Shown piece by piece: positions 10,079 through 20,721 of a stretch of 64,000 nt of DNA. The DNA is from JANMCE01 sp963791625. Its GTDB lineage: Bacteria; Actinomycetota; Acidimicrobiia; Acidimicrobiales; Ilumatobacteraceae. The DNA lies in NCBI GenBank assembly GCA_963791625.1, contig CAWBTA010000009.1, positions 30,827 to 94,826 of the forward strand, given 5' to 3'. A program made the position numbers and the translations under genes. The notes under the pieces are model-generated. The model had not been told where the DNA came from, made no database searches, and saw only the letters and a program-made list of their open reading frames with translations. Position 1 is the stretch's first letter; each line of letters begins with the position of its first letter.

Positions 10079-12210
10079 GTGGCAGAACCAATCACCAAAC
10101 CCGTCACGACCGCGCTGGCCAACCCGCTCGACACGACTGACGCGCTTGCCGCTGCCTCCGCGGCGTCCGAGCCCACCGTCGTCGCGCCGCCCGCCCGCTA
10201 TCGACCAGCTTTCGTTGCGTACATCTCGACTCATCGTGGGCACCTTTGTCGCCCTCGAAGTCTTCCTGGTGCGGGGAGCTACCACTCTCCGACCGACAAA
10301 CCTCGGTTCGTTCGGCTTGTTCGTAGTGCTCGCGCTCGTTAGCCGAGATGCGCCCGTTGAGTTGGCTCGGGCCCAGCAAGAAGTACGAAATTTCGACCTC
10401 CTGGACGTTCTTCCTCTGCCTCTTCCTTTCCGCACCCATTCCGACCGCGGCCGCCGCCATGTTCTGCATCTGCCTGCTCAACTTCGCCGTACATCGCCGG
10501 CCGATACTCCTCAGCTTCTTCAACGCTTCGCTGGGTTCGCTGGCTCTCGCGATCTCGAGCATTGCGGTCACAGCTACCGGTTCAACGCCAAGCTTTCAAA
10601 ATGCCAACGGCTCGGTCGACCAACGTTGGGTGGTTGGTGCCATCGCCGTCGGCGCGACGGGCTTTGCGTTGGACCTAGTCATGGCTTCCATCGGTGTCGC
10701 CCTGCGCCAGCGCGTTTCATGTCTTCGGTTTCTCCGGAACGCATTTGCCAACATCATGGCCACGAACGCGATGCCGATCGGCCTAGCTCCTGCTTTCATT
10801 CTGGTGAACCGAACCAGCTTGCTGGCCGGCGCGCTGTTAACGCTCACCGTCGGCGTGCTCTACAAGACGACCGAGACGGCCCTCAACCATCGCCACGAGG
10901 CCACCCATGATCCACTTACGTTGCTGTCGAACCGCCGCTCGTTCCACGACCAGGCTGAAGTGGCGATCGCTGTTGCTGCCCGACGGCAGCAAACCTTCTT
11001 CGTCCTGCAGCTCAGCATCGATGGCTTCAAAAGCCTGAACGATCGCCTGGGCAGGGCCGTGGGAGATGACGTTCTGCAGAAAGTAGCCGAACGCCTGCAA
11101 GACGACCGGCGCGCCGGAGATCTGGTAGCGCGACTGGATGCGAACGACTTCGCCATTCTCCTCCCCGGCCCCTGCTCGGCCGATGAGGCACGCGCCGTGG
11201 CCGACCGAATAATGCAACGACTACACGCCCCGCTTGAACTGGCGGGAGTGCCCCTCAAGACCACGGTGAGCGTCGGGATGGCGGAGTTCCCAAACCATGG
11301 CGAAGATATTGACACGCTCCTGGCCAAGGCCGACATGGCGCTGTATCGCGCTAAGAAGGCCAAGAACGGACCCGAGATGTACGCCGATGACCACACCCGT
11401 ACCGGTCCGTTGCGGATGATGCTCGCAGGCGAAATCCAGGAAGCGATGCGCCGCGGTGAGTTCTTTCTCGCCTATCAGCCCAAACTGGATCTCCATTCCC
11501 ATGCCTTCATCGGTGTGGAGGCACTGGTGCGCTGGCTCCACCCAGAGCGAGGCATTCTGTATCCCGACGCCTTCATTCCCACGGCCGAGCAAACAGATCT
11601 CATGCAGGAACTCACCGAGTACGTCATTGACCGGGCACTGCAGCAATGCGCCCTATGGCATGACGAGGGCCTCTACGTCACCATGGCGGTGAACGTCTCA
11701 GCCCGTAACCTGCACAACCACGACTTTGTCGACATGGTTTCCACCGCCCTAACCCGCCACGACATCAACCCCATGTGGCTGGAATTGGAACTCACCGAAA
11801 ACACCGTGATGGTCGACCCCGAGCGAACCGCTCTGGTTCTGCAGGAGTTGCGGACTCTTGGGGTGCAGATTTCCCTCGACGACTTCGGTACCGGTTTTAG
11901 CTCACTGGCCAACCTTCGTAACCTTCCTATCGACCGGGTGAAGATTGACAAGACCTTTGTGTTCGGCATGCTGCACTCCCCCAAGGACGAAAGCATTGTG
12001 CGGTCCATCATCGATCTGGCCACCAACCTCGGCATCGGCACGGTGGCCGAAGGAGTGGAGAGCCAGGAGGTGCTCGACCGTTTGGCAGTGCTGAACTGCG
12101 AGGCGGTGCAGGGATACTTCATCGCCAAGCCGATTTCCGCTATCGAGATCCGCAACATGCTCAACGACGGCGCCCTCACGCCGCTACCCCGCCCGGTGTC
12201 CGTGCCGTAA
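10079..12210 (+). CDS. Membrane-bound GGDEF-EAL protein, probable c-di-GMP phosphodiesterase; two frameshifts near the 5' end
   Basis: Cyclic-di-GMP turnover protein with an N-terminal multi-helix membrane sensor, then GGDEF and EAL domains. In the GGDEF domain the active-site loop reads LDANDF, so cyclase activity is probably lost. The EAL domain keeps EALVRW, ELTEN, DDFGTGFSSL, KIDK and QGYFIAKP, so phosphodiesterase activity is likely. GTG 10079 is chosen because AGGAGG lies 8 nt upstream. From there the protein is split over three frames: a Pro/Ala N-terminus, then RLIVGTFVALEVFLV, then MRPLSWLGPSKKYEISTSW. Removing one base near 10188-10199 and one C at 10343-10344 joins them into a family-like LALVSEMRPLS sequence. 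If the shifts are real, only 10348-12210 (620 residues) could be made. Confidence 0.75.
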
Positions 12211-12264
12211 CTTGTTAAATTCTTACCGATTGACTTGCCCGCATACGGACGAACCCGTACTCTC

Positions 12265-12421
12265 GATTTCGACGGGGTCCGGCCCGTTCAACTCGGCGAG
12301 GGTGGAACGACATGCACAGGCAGTGGTAAGCACCTCTTGATAAGGTGAAGACGGGGCAGCGATACGCGAGGAGCCGAATTATGGGTGATTCGCACAGGAG
12401 CGTTCGCTGCCCAAAGTTTTT
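12265..12421 (+). ncRNA. Candidate structured RNA with terminator-like 3' end
   Basis: The 310-bp gap between the GGDEF-EAL gene and ettA has no convincing ORF but contains consecutive hairpins: ACGGG/CCCGT (12272-12287), CACCT/AGGTG (12331-12347), and a 9-bp stem GGGCAGCGA/TCGCTGCCC (12354-12362 with 12404-12412) enclosing a small GCGA/TCGC stem. The last stem is followed after four bases by TTTTT (12417-12421), like an intrinsic terminator. This could be a small RNA or an attenuating leader. It matches no riboswitch class I know. The stretch 12422-12520 holds only the ettA promoter (TAGCCT, 10 nt before ATG). Confidence 0.4.
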
Positions 12422-12520
12422 CTACGAACACGAAGATCGAGCAGATGGCATTTCCGAGGCGAACCGTCTCGACGGCCAGGCTCTCTTCTGAGGAGCATTT
12501 CGCGTAGCCTGTCGGCTGAC

Positions 12521-14196
<1,676 letters not shown>

Positions 14197-14197
<1 letters not shown>

Positions 14198-14511
14198 TGA
14201 CTTTGGCTCGGTTGCGATCGGTCGTGCTTATCGTTTGTGCGTGTGGGATCGCGGGGATGATCGCGTCGACGATTGCGACTGACAATAACAACGGGTGGGT
14301 GATGTCCTTCGGGGGGATGACCGCAGTCGCCATGACCGTGTTGTTGGTTGCATCGTTTGTGCAGCCGTCGGTGACGCCGGATGAGGAGGCGTTGGCGGCG
14401 CGCATTGAGGACAAGGTCGGTCTTCTCGTAGGGCAGGGAGCAGCCGAGGCCGATGTCCGGTCGTTGCTCGGCGACGCAGTGGCGTTTGGGCGGGCCCGGG
14501 CAGGCAAGTGA
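14197..14511 (+). CDS. Small membrane protein, unknown function
   Basis: A 104-residue protein with two predicted membrane helices (residues ~8-27 and ~38-55) and a C-terminal soluble helical part rich in Asp/Glu/Ala (DEEALAARIEDKVG). I do not recognise a family. Its ATG overlaps the ettA stop by one base and its stop overlaps the cysQ ATG by 4 nt, so it is part of an ettA-orf-cysQ operon and probably translationally coupled. The clean boundaries on both sides are the main support that it is a real gene. Confidence 0.65.
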
Positions 14512-15251
14512 ACGACCACGAGTTGTCGGTCGACCTGGCGACAAAGGCCGGCAAGCTGCTCGTGAACCTTCGGGCCAGCATGGAAACCGAGGGTGCCTGG
14601 CCCGAGGAAATCATGGACGCCGGCGACGCCGCGGCGCACCGCTTCCTCATGACGGAACTCACTCGGTTTCGCCCGGGCGATGCCGTGTTGTCAGAAGAAG
14701 GGGCCGACGATCACCGTCGCCTGGCAGCCCGACGTGTGTGGATTGTGGATCCATTGGACGGCACTCGCGAGTACGGCGAGCCGGGCCGCAGTGATTGGGC
14801 CGTGCACGTCGCGCTGTGGGAGGACGGACGGCTTGCCGCCGGAGCGGTGACGCTGCCTGCGTTCGACCTCGCCTTCGGAACCGACCCCCCGCCGCCTGTC
14901 CTCAACGTGCCCGAGCGCCGCCCCCGCATGATCACCTCTCGCTTTCGTGCGCCCTATGTGGCTGCGGTCATCGCCGAAGCGATCGGCGCCGATGCCGTGC
15001 GACTGGGTTCCGCCGGCGCAAAGGCCATGGCCGTCGTGATGGGCGAGGCCGATATTTACGCCCACGCTGGCGGCATGTACGAGTGGGATTCCGCCGCACC
15101 GATTGCCGTCGCGGCCGCCGCCGGGTTGCACGTGTCACGCATCGACGGTTCCCCGCTCGTCTACAACCAGCCCGACCCTTGGATGCCCGACCTCCTCATC
15201 TGCCGCCCCGAACTCGCCGTCCCCGCCCTGGCCGCCGCTCGGTCTCTCTGA
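14508..15251 (+). CDS. cysQ: 3'(2'),5'-bisphosphate nucleotidase / inositol monophosphatase family
   Basis: Mg-dependent phosphatase of the IMPase superfamily. CysQ-type members dephosphorylate PAP, a by-product of sulfate assimilation; actinobacterial homologues may also act on inositol phosphates or fructose-1,6-bisphosphate. Metal-binding motifs are clear: LSEEGADD, then WIVDPLDGTREY, and near the end YEWDSAAPIAVAAAAG. The 247 residues are typical. The ATG overlaps the preceding stop (ATGA). Substrate choice within the superfamily cannot be decided from sequence alone. Confidence 0.85.
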   Translation: MNDHELSVDLATKAGKLLVNLRASMETEGAWPEEIMDAGDAAAHRFLMTELTRFRPGDAVLSEEGADDHRRLAARRVWIVDPLDGTREYGEPGRSDWAVHVALWEDGRLAAGAVTLPAFDLAFGTDPPPPVLNVPERRPRMITSRFRAPYVAAVIAEAIGADAVRLGSAGAKAMAVVMGEADIYAHAGGMYEWDSAAPIAVAAAAGLHVSRIDGSPLVYNQPDPWMPDLLICRPELAVPALAAARSL

Positions 15252-15336
15252 CCCCCGTTTTTCGCACGAGGCGGCCGCGGCCAGCGGGAAGGTTTTCGAA
15301 GAAGGTAACCCGGATGCCGGCGTCGTTCGGCGAACT

Positions 15337-15359
15337 CTGTCGCACCCCGTCGTCATGAT
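15337..15359 (+). promoter_or_regulatory. PafBC-like damage promoter, site A
   Basis: CTGTC (15337-15341), 12 nt starting GCACCCC, then CATGAT (15354-15359); the ATG of the small ORF follows after 6 nt, as expected for a leaderless transcript. Spacing equals that of the mycobacterial tTGTCRGTG-N8-TAnnnT motif. Five similar sites are in the window. Confidence 0.55.
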
Positions 15360-15365
15360 GGTCCC

Positions 15366-15596
15366 ATGACGAACCCTCCGTATTCGCCCACGCCCCGCCA
15401 TCTGCAAGCCAACCGCCGTCGGCTCATCGAGCAGCGGCGCCGATGGGGCAGCCGCATTACGTGGCCCGCTCGACCCGCACCCGGTTGGCTGGCCGAAAGC
15501 GGCGAGCGCCGTTGCGCCTTCGGGCGAAGCGCAGCGGCCGATGACCACGGCGGCGGTGGAGCGGATAGGGTCGTTCTGCCATCGAGCGGGTGGTGA
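15366..15596 (+). CDS. Small basic protein, LQANRRR family (copy 1)
   Basis: A 76-residue ORF of unknown function. Residues ~12-37 contain the core HLQANRRRLIEQRRRWGSR followed by WPARP, nearly the same as YLQANRRRIIEQRRQWGGR and WPDRP in the ORF at 54331-54471. Outside this core the two diverge completely, which argues that the core is under selection. The core is a very basic predicted helix ending in a Trp/Pro motif, so contact with nucleic acid or a protein partner is conceivable. Both copies sit 6 nt downstream of the same promoter type. No Shine-Dalgarno is seen. Confidence 0.6.
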   Translation: MTNPPYSPTPRHLQANRRRLIEQRRRWGSRITWPARPAPGWLAESGERRCAFGRSAAADDHGGGGADRVVLPSSGW

Positions 15597-15656
15597 ACAG
15601 GGTCGTGTCTGGGTGTGTTCTTCCGCCTAACGACTCGAAAGGAGCGTTCTCTCACG

Positions 15657-17708
15657 ATGTCGAAGCTGAAGTGTCTGGCCGTAGCCGGATTGTTCGCTAC
15701 CACGATGGTGGCGACTGCGAGTCCGACTGCCAGTGCGTCAGTGGCCGACGGACGGGTGCCCGCTGGCGGTGTGTTGCGGGTGAAGGTTCCCGAGGCCATC
15801 GGCGGAAAGACGGTCATCGGCCAACTCACCGCCGACCGCGTCCGCGACATCGGCTACATCACCGCCTACGGCTGCGCCGATGGGATGCCGAACCGATCCG
15901 ACCTCAACTACGTCGGCACCGTGTCGCCCGTGGCATCCAACCGGCTGATCGTGAAAGCCGACAACAACGGTGAGGTGTGCTTTTACACACTGCGACCCGC
16001 TGCGCTGATTGTGGACGTCAACGCCGTAACGTTTGACACCGGCATCGAATCATTCACGAACCGTCGCACGGATTCCCGCGACAATCCGGCAGGAGATCGA
16101 GTGACGGCAGGTGGCGTGCTGCGCGTGAACGTACCCGAAGCAATCGGGGGCAAGACCGTCATCGGCCAACTCACCGCGGATCGCGTCCGCGACATCGGCT
16201 ACGTCACCGCCTACGGCTGCGCAGACGGGATCGCCAACCGGTCCGATGTGAACTACGTCGGCACGGTGCTTCCGGTCGCATCCAACCGACTCATCGTGAA
16301 AGCCGACAACAACGGTGATCTCTGCTTCTCGACACTTCGTCCGGCTGCGCTCATCGTCGACATCAATGGCCTTGCCGATGTCGGCATTCGCTCGTTCCCT
16401 AGCCGCCGTACCGATACGCGTGACAACCCTGCAGGTGATCGACTGACGGCAGGCGGTGTGCTGCGCGTGAACGTGCCCGAAGCAATCGGCGGAAAGACCG
16501 TCATCGGCCAACTCACGGCCGACCGAGTCCGCGACATCGGCTACGTCACCGCCTACGGATGCGCCGACGGAATGCCGAACCGATCCGACCTCAACTACGT
16601 CGGCACCGTTTCACCGGTGGCATCCAACCGGCTGATCGTGAAGGCCGATGACAGCGGCGACGTGTGCTTCGCCACGACCCAGCCTGCGGCACTCGTCGTG
16701 GACATCAACGGCGTTTCCGCGGTCGGCATCAGCTCGTTCCCCAACCGACGCACCGACACCCGTGACGGCCCCGGAGCGCCCGGTGCAATCACCGTGGAAG
16801 ATGTGCCCGTGTGGCCCGCTTACACCGTGAAGCCAGCGCTTGATGGTGTCGCTGCGCTCACCGGTCTTCCGGCCGATAGCACCGTCACGAAGCGCCCGAT
16901 TCTCGCCGTCAAGATCGACAACTACTCGATCGCCCGTCCGCAATGGGGACTGGACAGCGCCGACGCGATCCTCGAGGAGAACGTCGAGGGGGTTACCCGT
17001 TTCATCGGGCTGTTCCAAACGCAGTTGCCCAACGAGATCGGTCCGGTTCGTTCGGCTCGCACGGCTGACCTTGACCTGTTGATCGCCATGAACCATCCGG
17101 TCTTCGCGTTCTCGGGTGCCAACGACACGGTCAACGCGTGGGTCGACTCGGCCGCAACGTCGGGTTTGCTCACCAACTTCACGGCGCTCAGCAGTCCGTG
17201 TTACGTGCGCACCGCGGAACGACCGGGCCCGCACAACCTTCTGCTGGACCCGACGTGCGCCGTCACCACCGCGTCCAGCGGCGGTCCGGCTCGATCGCTG
17301 TGGCCCATCAGCGCCGCGTGGACGCGCCCGGCCTCCGCCTCGCCCGACACCACGTTCGCGGTGCCGATGGATGGCGTCGATGTGAGTTGGTCGTGGGACG
17401 CTGCCACCGGCACATACCTGCGGTCGACCGACGGCAAACCGCACCTCGCTGTGTCCGGTGCCCAGCTGTCGGCCCGCACGGTGGTGCAGGTCAACTGCGA
17501 CCACGTCCCCTCCCCCGCCGACGCACGGTCGCCCAACGCTGTCACCACCGGGTCCGGTACCGGTGTCGTGCACCGCAACGGTGTCGCCGTCCCGGTCGTG
17601 TGGTCTCGACCCACCGCCTACGACCCGTTCACGTTCGTGGACGCCACCACTCGGGCGCCGGTCCCGCTCGACACCGGCCGATCATTCCTCGAACTGGTGC
17701 GGGCCTAG
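15657..17708 (+). CDS. Secreted DUF3048 protein with three tandem extracellular repeats
   Basis: A 683-residue exported protein: signal peptide (residues ~1-28, ending TASPTASAS), three ~115-residue tandem repeats (cores GGVLRV...VPEAIGGKTVIGQ), then a DUF3048 (YerB-like) region with the hallmark PILAVKIDNYSIARPQ, EIGPVRSAR and a C-terminal DUF3048_C part. The function of DUF3048 is unknown; a cell-envelope role is inferred. ATG 15657 is chosen over 15615 because AAAGGAG lies 12 nt upstream and the signal peptide begins there. The repeats resemble those in the serine hydrolase at 20722-23166, so the two proteins may share a surface location or partner. Confidence 0.8.
   Translation: MSKLKCLAVAGLFATTMVATASPTASASVADGRVPAGGVLRVKVPEAIGGKTVIGQLTADRVRDIGYITAYGCADGMPNRSDLNYVGTVSPVASNRLIVKADNNGEVCFYTLRPAALIVDVNAVTFDTGIESFTNRRTDSRDNPAGDRVTAGGVLRVNVPEAIGGKTVIGQLTADRVRDIGYVTAYGCADGIANRSDVNYVGTVLPVASNRLIVKADNNGDLCFSTLRPAALIVDINGLADVGIRSFPSRRTDTRDNPAGDRLTAGGVLRVNVPEAIGGKTVIGQLTADRVRDIGYVTAYGCADGMPNRSDLNYVGTVSPVASNRLIVKADDSGDVCFATTQPAALVVDINGVSAVGISSFPNRRTDTRDGPGAPGAITVEDVPVWPAYTVKPALDGVAALTGLPADSTVTKRPILAVKIDNYSIARPQWGLDSADAILEENVEGVTRFIGLFQTQLPNEIGPVRSARTADLDLLIAMNHPVFAFSGANDTVNAWVDSAATSGLLTNFTALSSPCYVRTAERPGPHNLLLDPTCAVTTASSGGPARSLWPISAAWTRPASASPDTTFAVPMDGVDVSWSWDAATGTYLRSTDGKPHLAVSGAQLSARTVVQVNCDHVPSPADARSPNAVTTGSGTGVVHRNGVAVPVVWSRPTAYDPFTFVDATTRAPVPLDTGRSFLELVRA
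15765..16790 (+). repeat. Three in-frame tandem repeats of ~345 bp
   Basis: Equivalent codons (GGV of GGVLRV) occur at 15765, 16110 and 16452, giving periods of 345 and 342 bp. Long stretches are nearly identical at the nucleotide level, with mostly third-position changes, which suggests recent internal duplication or gene conversion. Confidence 0.9.
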
Positions 17709-17777
17709 CCCAACCAGCTTGCGTGACCTTTGGCCGCTGCCAACACGTTTTCGGCGCAGACGGGCGAGAATGGACGG

Positions 17778-19379
17778 GTGCTGCCGGACGAGACAACATT
17801 GACCGCAACCGATCTTGAGTTGGGAGCGTTCAGTGATAACCCCCCGTGGGTGATCACCAGCGAGCCCATGCGGTGGCAGGGGGCCGTCCCTCGCCTGCGG
17901 GCCGAGGCCAAGGCCCTGGTGCCCGTACTCACCACCCCCGGCAAGTATCCGCCCGGCGCTCGCGTGCTGACGGTTATCGGCCAGGGTGTCGTCGCACTCG
18001 CTCCTTGGTTCGTGCTGAAGAAGCTCGGGCGACTGGCGACCCCCGAGGCCAGTAGGGCCGATGTGTCCAAGCGTCTTCGACTGGCGGTCGAACGCCTCGG
18101 GCCGACGTTCATCAAGCTCGGGCAGATCCTCTCATCGGGCCAAGGCCTATTCCCAGAGGAGCTTGTAAGCGAGTTCAAACGTTGCCGTGACCAGGTGCCG
18201 GCCGAACCGTTCGATCATGTGCGAAGCGTGGTGGAAGCCGACCTCGGCCAGACGCTCGAGGAGGTCTTCGAGTGGTTCGATCGCACACCGCTTGCGGCTG
18301 CTTCGATCGCGCAGGTGCACGCGGCGACGTTGAAGACCGGTGAATCGGTCGTGGTGAAGGTGCAACGGCCCGATGTCGAAAAGATGGTCCGCAAAGACCT
18401 CCGCACCCTTGCGTGGTTGGCGCCGTACCTCATCGGCCGTATCAAAGTTGCCGCGCTCGCAAATCCTCCTGCGCTGGTTGAGTTGTTCGCCGAGACCATC
18501 ACCGAGGAACTCGACTTCCGCATCGAAGCGCAGAACATGCTCGACGTCGCCAAGGTGCTCGTAGATCTGGGCCAGCGCGGCTACGTCGTACCCCGACCGC
18601 ATCCCACTCTGGTCGCCAAGCGCGTGCTCGTGATGGAGCGTTTGGCCGGCTTCGCGTTCGATGACGCGGTCGCCATCAAAGCCGCAGGCATCGACACCCA
18701 CGCCGTCATCCGCACCGGCATGATCGCCTTCCTGGAGGGTGCGATGATCCACGGCATCTTCCACGGTGACCTGCACGGCGGCAACCTTTTCGTCATGGCC
18801 GACGGCCGGACCGCCATGCTCGACTTCGGCATCACCGCTCGGCTCACACCCGCCCGTCGCACCGCGTTTTTGCGCATGTTGCTCGGCGGAATGGCCAACG
18901 ACATCAAGACCCAGATCCAGGCCCTGATCGACCTCGGCGCGCTTCCCACCGACACCGACATCGATCAGGTCATCATCGACCTGCGACTGAATGAAGCCGT
19001 GATCGACCCCACCACATTGTCGGGCGAGGAATTAGTCGCCGAAGTGCAGCGCGTGGTGAAGGCCATGCTCGGCTACGGCGCCAAGTTGCCGAAAGAACTC
19101 ATGCTCTACGTGAAGAACCTGGTCTTCCTCGACGGAGCCATTGCTGCGCTCGCGCCCGACCTTGACCTCATCGGCGAAGTGCAGTCGATCGCCATGACGT
19201 TCGCCACCAAGTACGGCAACCAGCTCGCCGCCGAGATGGGAATGGGCGACTCCTTCAAGGTCGACATGACCGGGTTCAAAGCGAGCCTCGGCCTCGAAGC
19301 CGACGTACCCGGCATCACCTATCGCGAACTCCAGCAGCGCCGCGACCTGATCAATCGCCGCATGCGAAATCGGAACTAG
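17778..19379 (+). CDS. ABC1 atypical kinase (UbiB/AarF family)
   Basis: Atypical protein-kinase-like ATPase of the UbiB/ADCK family, usually linked to isoprenoid quinone biosynthesis or membrane lipid homeostasis. Family features: the KxGQ motif in FIKLGQILSSGQGLFP, the Ala-rich nucleotide loop PLAAASIAQVHAA, the Lys in VVVKVQRPDV, and the catalytic HGDLHGGNLF followed by LDFGITARL. Length is ~533 residues. One N-terminal hydrophobic stretch (VLTVIGQGVVALAPWFVL) may touch the membrane; the C-terminal helices of many UbiB proteins are not obvious. GTG 17778 is chosen because GAGAAT lies 6 nt upstream. Convergent 4-bp overlap with the next gene. Confidence 0.88.
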   Translation: MLPDETTLTATDLELGAFSDNPPWVITSEPMRWQGAVPRLRAEAKALVPVLTTPGKYPPGARVLTVIGQGVVALAPWFVLKKLGRLATPEASRADVSKRLRLAVERLGPTFIKLGQILSSGQGLFPEELVSEFKRCRDQVPAEPFDHVRSVVEADLGQTLEEVFEWFDRTPLAAASIAQVHAATLKTGESVVVKVQRPDVEKMVRKDLRTLAWLAPYLIGRIKVAALANPPALVELFAETITEELDFRIEAQNMLDVAKVLVDLGQRGYVVPRPHPTLVAKRVLVMERLAGFAFDDAVAIKAAGIDTHAVIRTGMIAFLEGAMIHGIFHGDLHGGNLFVMADGRTAMLDFGITARLTPARRTAFLRMLLGGMANDIKTQIQALIDLGALPTDTDIDQVIIDLRLNEAVIDPTTLSGEELVAEVQRVVKAMLGYGAKLPKELMLYVKNLVFLDGAIAALAPDLDLIGEVQSIAMTFATKYGNQLAAEMGMGDSFKVDMTGFKASLGLEADVPGITYRELQQRRDLINRRMRNRN

Positions 19380-19963
19380 AGGTTTCGTGCCCCGCCCTGT
19401 GAGGGGTGGCGGCGGCGGATCATCTTGAACCGCAGTTCGGCAGCCGCCTGCGGGGTCATCTTCAGCTGGGTGACCAGCCGCTCCTCCAAGCCGTGGTCAT
19501 GCAGATCGAGCACACCAGCCAGCAGATCGATGTCCGTACGACGCAGATGGACTGCCTCATCGGGGGCGAGCGCACGCTGGATGCGCACCAGCCGCAGGTA
19601 GGTCGTGAGAACGATCTCGTTGTTCGGGTCGACGATTGATACGACCTGATCGCCGACGCGCATCAAGAGGCTGCGCGGGTCAAACTCCAGCCGATCTCGC
19701 TGGGGGAACATGTCATCGATGGTGATGCCGCACACACCGGCAAACGCATCCATCTCCACATCTGAAGGAATTTCGTCACCAGCTTCCCACCGCCGGAAAC
19801 GACGGCCACGCACGCCGAGCGCCTTGGCCATATCCTTCTCCGTCCACCCCGCCGATATGCGCGTCGTGCGCAAAAGTTCAGCCACGCGAAAGGCCGGAAT
19901 GCCGCTGGTGTAGGTGTACGGTTCATCGTCTTGCGGCATACCTATGTTGTCGGAAGAATCCAA
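19376..19963 (-). CDS. XRE-type helix-turn-helix regulator
   Basis: A 195-residue protein with one Cro/C1-type DNA-binding domain (residues ~28-85: RISAGWTEKDMAKALGVRGRRFRRWEAGDEIP), followed by a C-terminal region of no recognised family (VVSIVDPNNEIVLTTYLRLVR, then a helical MTPQAAAELRFKM segment). It probably acts as a transcriptional regulator; its target is unknown. The start is either TTG 19963 or ATG 19939, and neither has a clear Shine-Dalgarno. It is divergent from nucS across ~50 bp, so nucS regulation is possible but unproven. Confidence 0.75.
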   Translation of the reverse strand: MDSSDNIGMPQDDEPYTYTSGIPAFRVAELLRTTRISAGWTEKDMAKALGVRGRRFRRWEAGDEIPSDVEMDAFAGVCGITIDDMFPQRDRLEFDPRSLLMRVGDQVVSIVDPNNEIVLTTYLRLVRIQRALAPDEAVHLRRTDIDLLAGVLDLHDHGLEERLVTQLKMTPQAAAELRFKMIRRRHPSQGGARNL

Positions 19964-20013
19964 CCTGATCGTGAGTCCCCGTCGTTCTTCCTTCAGTCAA
20001 GAACTTGAACTAA

Positions 20014-20673
20014 ATGCGCCTTCTTCTCGCCCGATGCACCGTCGACTACCAGGGTCGCCTCGCTGCCCACCTCCCGATGGCTACCCGACTCATCATGATG
20101 AAGGCCGACGGCTGCGTCGCCATCCACGCCGACGGAGGCGCGTACAAGCCACTCAACTGGATGAACGCGCCGAACAAACTGGTGGATGAGGGCATGGTGC
20201 TCACCGTCACCAACCCGAAGGGCGAGCAGCTGATCATCACACTGGAGGAGATCTTCAGCGACGTCGCTCATGAACTCGGGGTCGACCCCGGCCTGCAAAA
20301 GGACGGGGTGGAGGCGCACCTTCAGGAGTTACTGGCCGCCACACCAGGATCCATTGAGGACGACCTGATCCTGGTGCGCCGTGAATACCCCACCGACATC
20401 GGCCCGGTCGATCTGCTGTGCCGTGACGCGTTGGGCCAGGTGGTGGCCATCGAAGTAAAACGCCGCGGCGAGATCGACGGGGTAGAGCAGCTGGCCCGCT
20501 ACATCGAACGGCTCGAACGTGACTCATCACTCGGATCGGTCCGCGGCATCTACGTGGCCCAGGTCATCAAGCCGCAGGCGCGCGTGCTGGCCGAAGCCCG
20601 CGGGTTCCGCTGCGTAGAGGTCGACTACGACGAACTCCGCGGCCTCCAGATAGATGAGCTCCGCCTGTTCTGA
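20014..20673 (+). CDS. nucS: Mismatch-specific endonuclease NucS
   Basis: NucS/EndoMS is the DNA mismatch endonuclease of actinobacteria and archaea, replacing MutS/MutL. The 219 residues align with the mycobacterial protein along the full length: CTVDYQGRLAAHLP and AYKPLNWM in the N-terminal DNA-binding domain, and IGPVDLLCRD plus VVAIEVKRRGEIDGVEQL in the RecB-like nuclease domain, giving the catalytic Asp, Glu and Lys. The C-terminus DELRLF fits the beta-clamp-binding motif reported for actinobacterial NucS. The start is ATG 20014. Its presence supports the actinobacterial origin of the window. Confidence 0.95.
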   Translation: MRLLLARCTVDYQGRLAAHLPMATRLIMMKADGCVAIHADGGAYKPLNWMNAPNKLVDEGMVLTVTNPKGEQLIITLEEIFSDVAHELGVDPGLQKDGVEAHLQELLAATPGSIEDDLILVRREYPTDIGPVDLLCRDALGQVVAIEVKRRGEIDGVEQLARYIERLERDSSLGSVRGIYVAQVIKPQARVLAEARGFRCVEVDYDELRGLQIDELRLF

Positions 20674-20721
20674 GTGTTTGGTTGCTCCGGTTGCGATGCT
20701 GGTCGCAGCTAGCCTCCTTTC

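Noticed and set aside
10146..10910. Separate gene in the frame opening at 10146
   Set aside because: Its hydrophobic start fits as the missing middle of the GGDEF-EAL sensor, and its rest is antisense-like text in another frame.
12265..12421. c-di-GMP-I (GEMM) riboswitch after the GGDEF-EAL gene
   Set aside because: GCACAGG occurs twice, but the conserved GCAAA-type and CGCAAAGC-type elements and the tetraloop-receptor arrangement are missing.
15765..16790. CRISPR array
   Set aside because: Three coding repeats of ~345 bp in frame, without spacer/repeat alternation.
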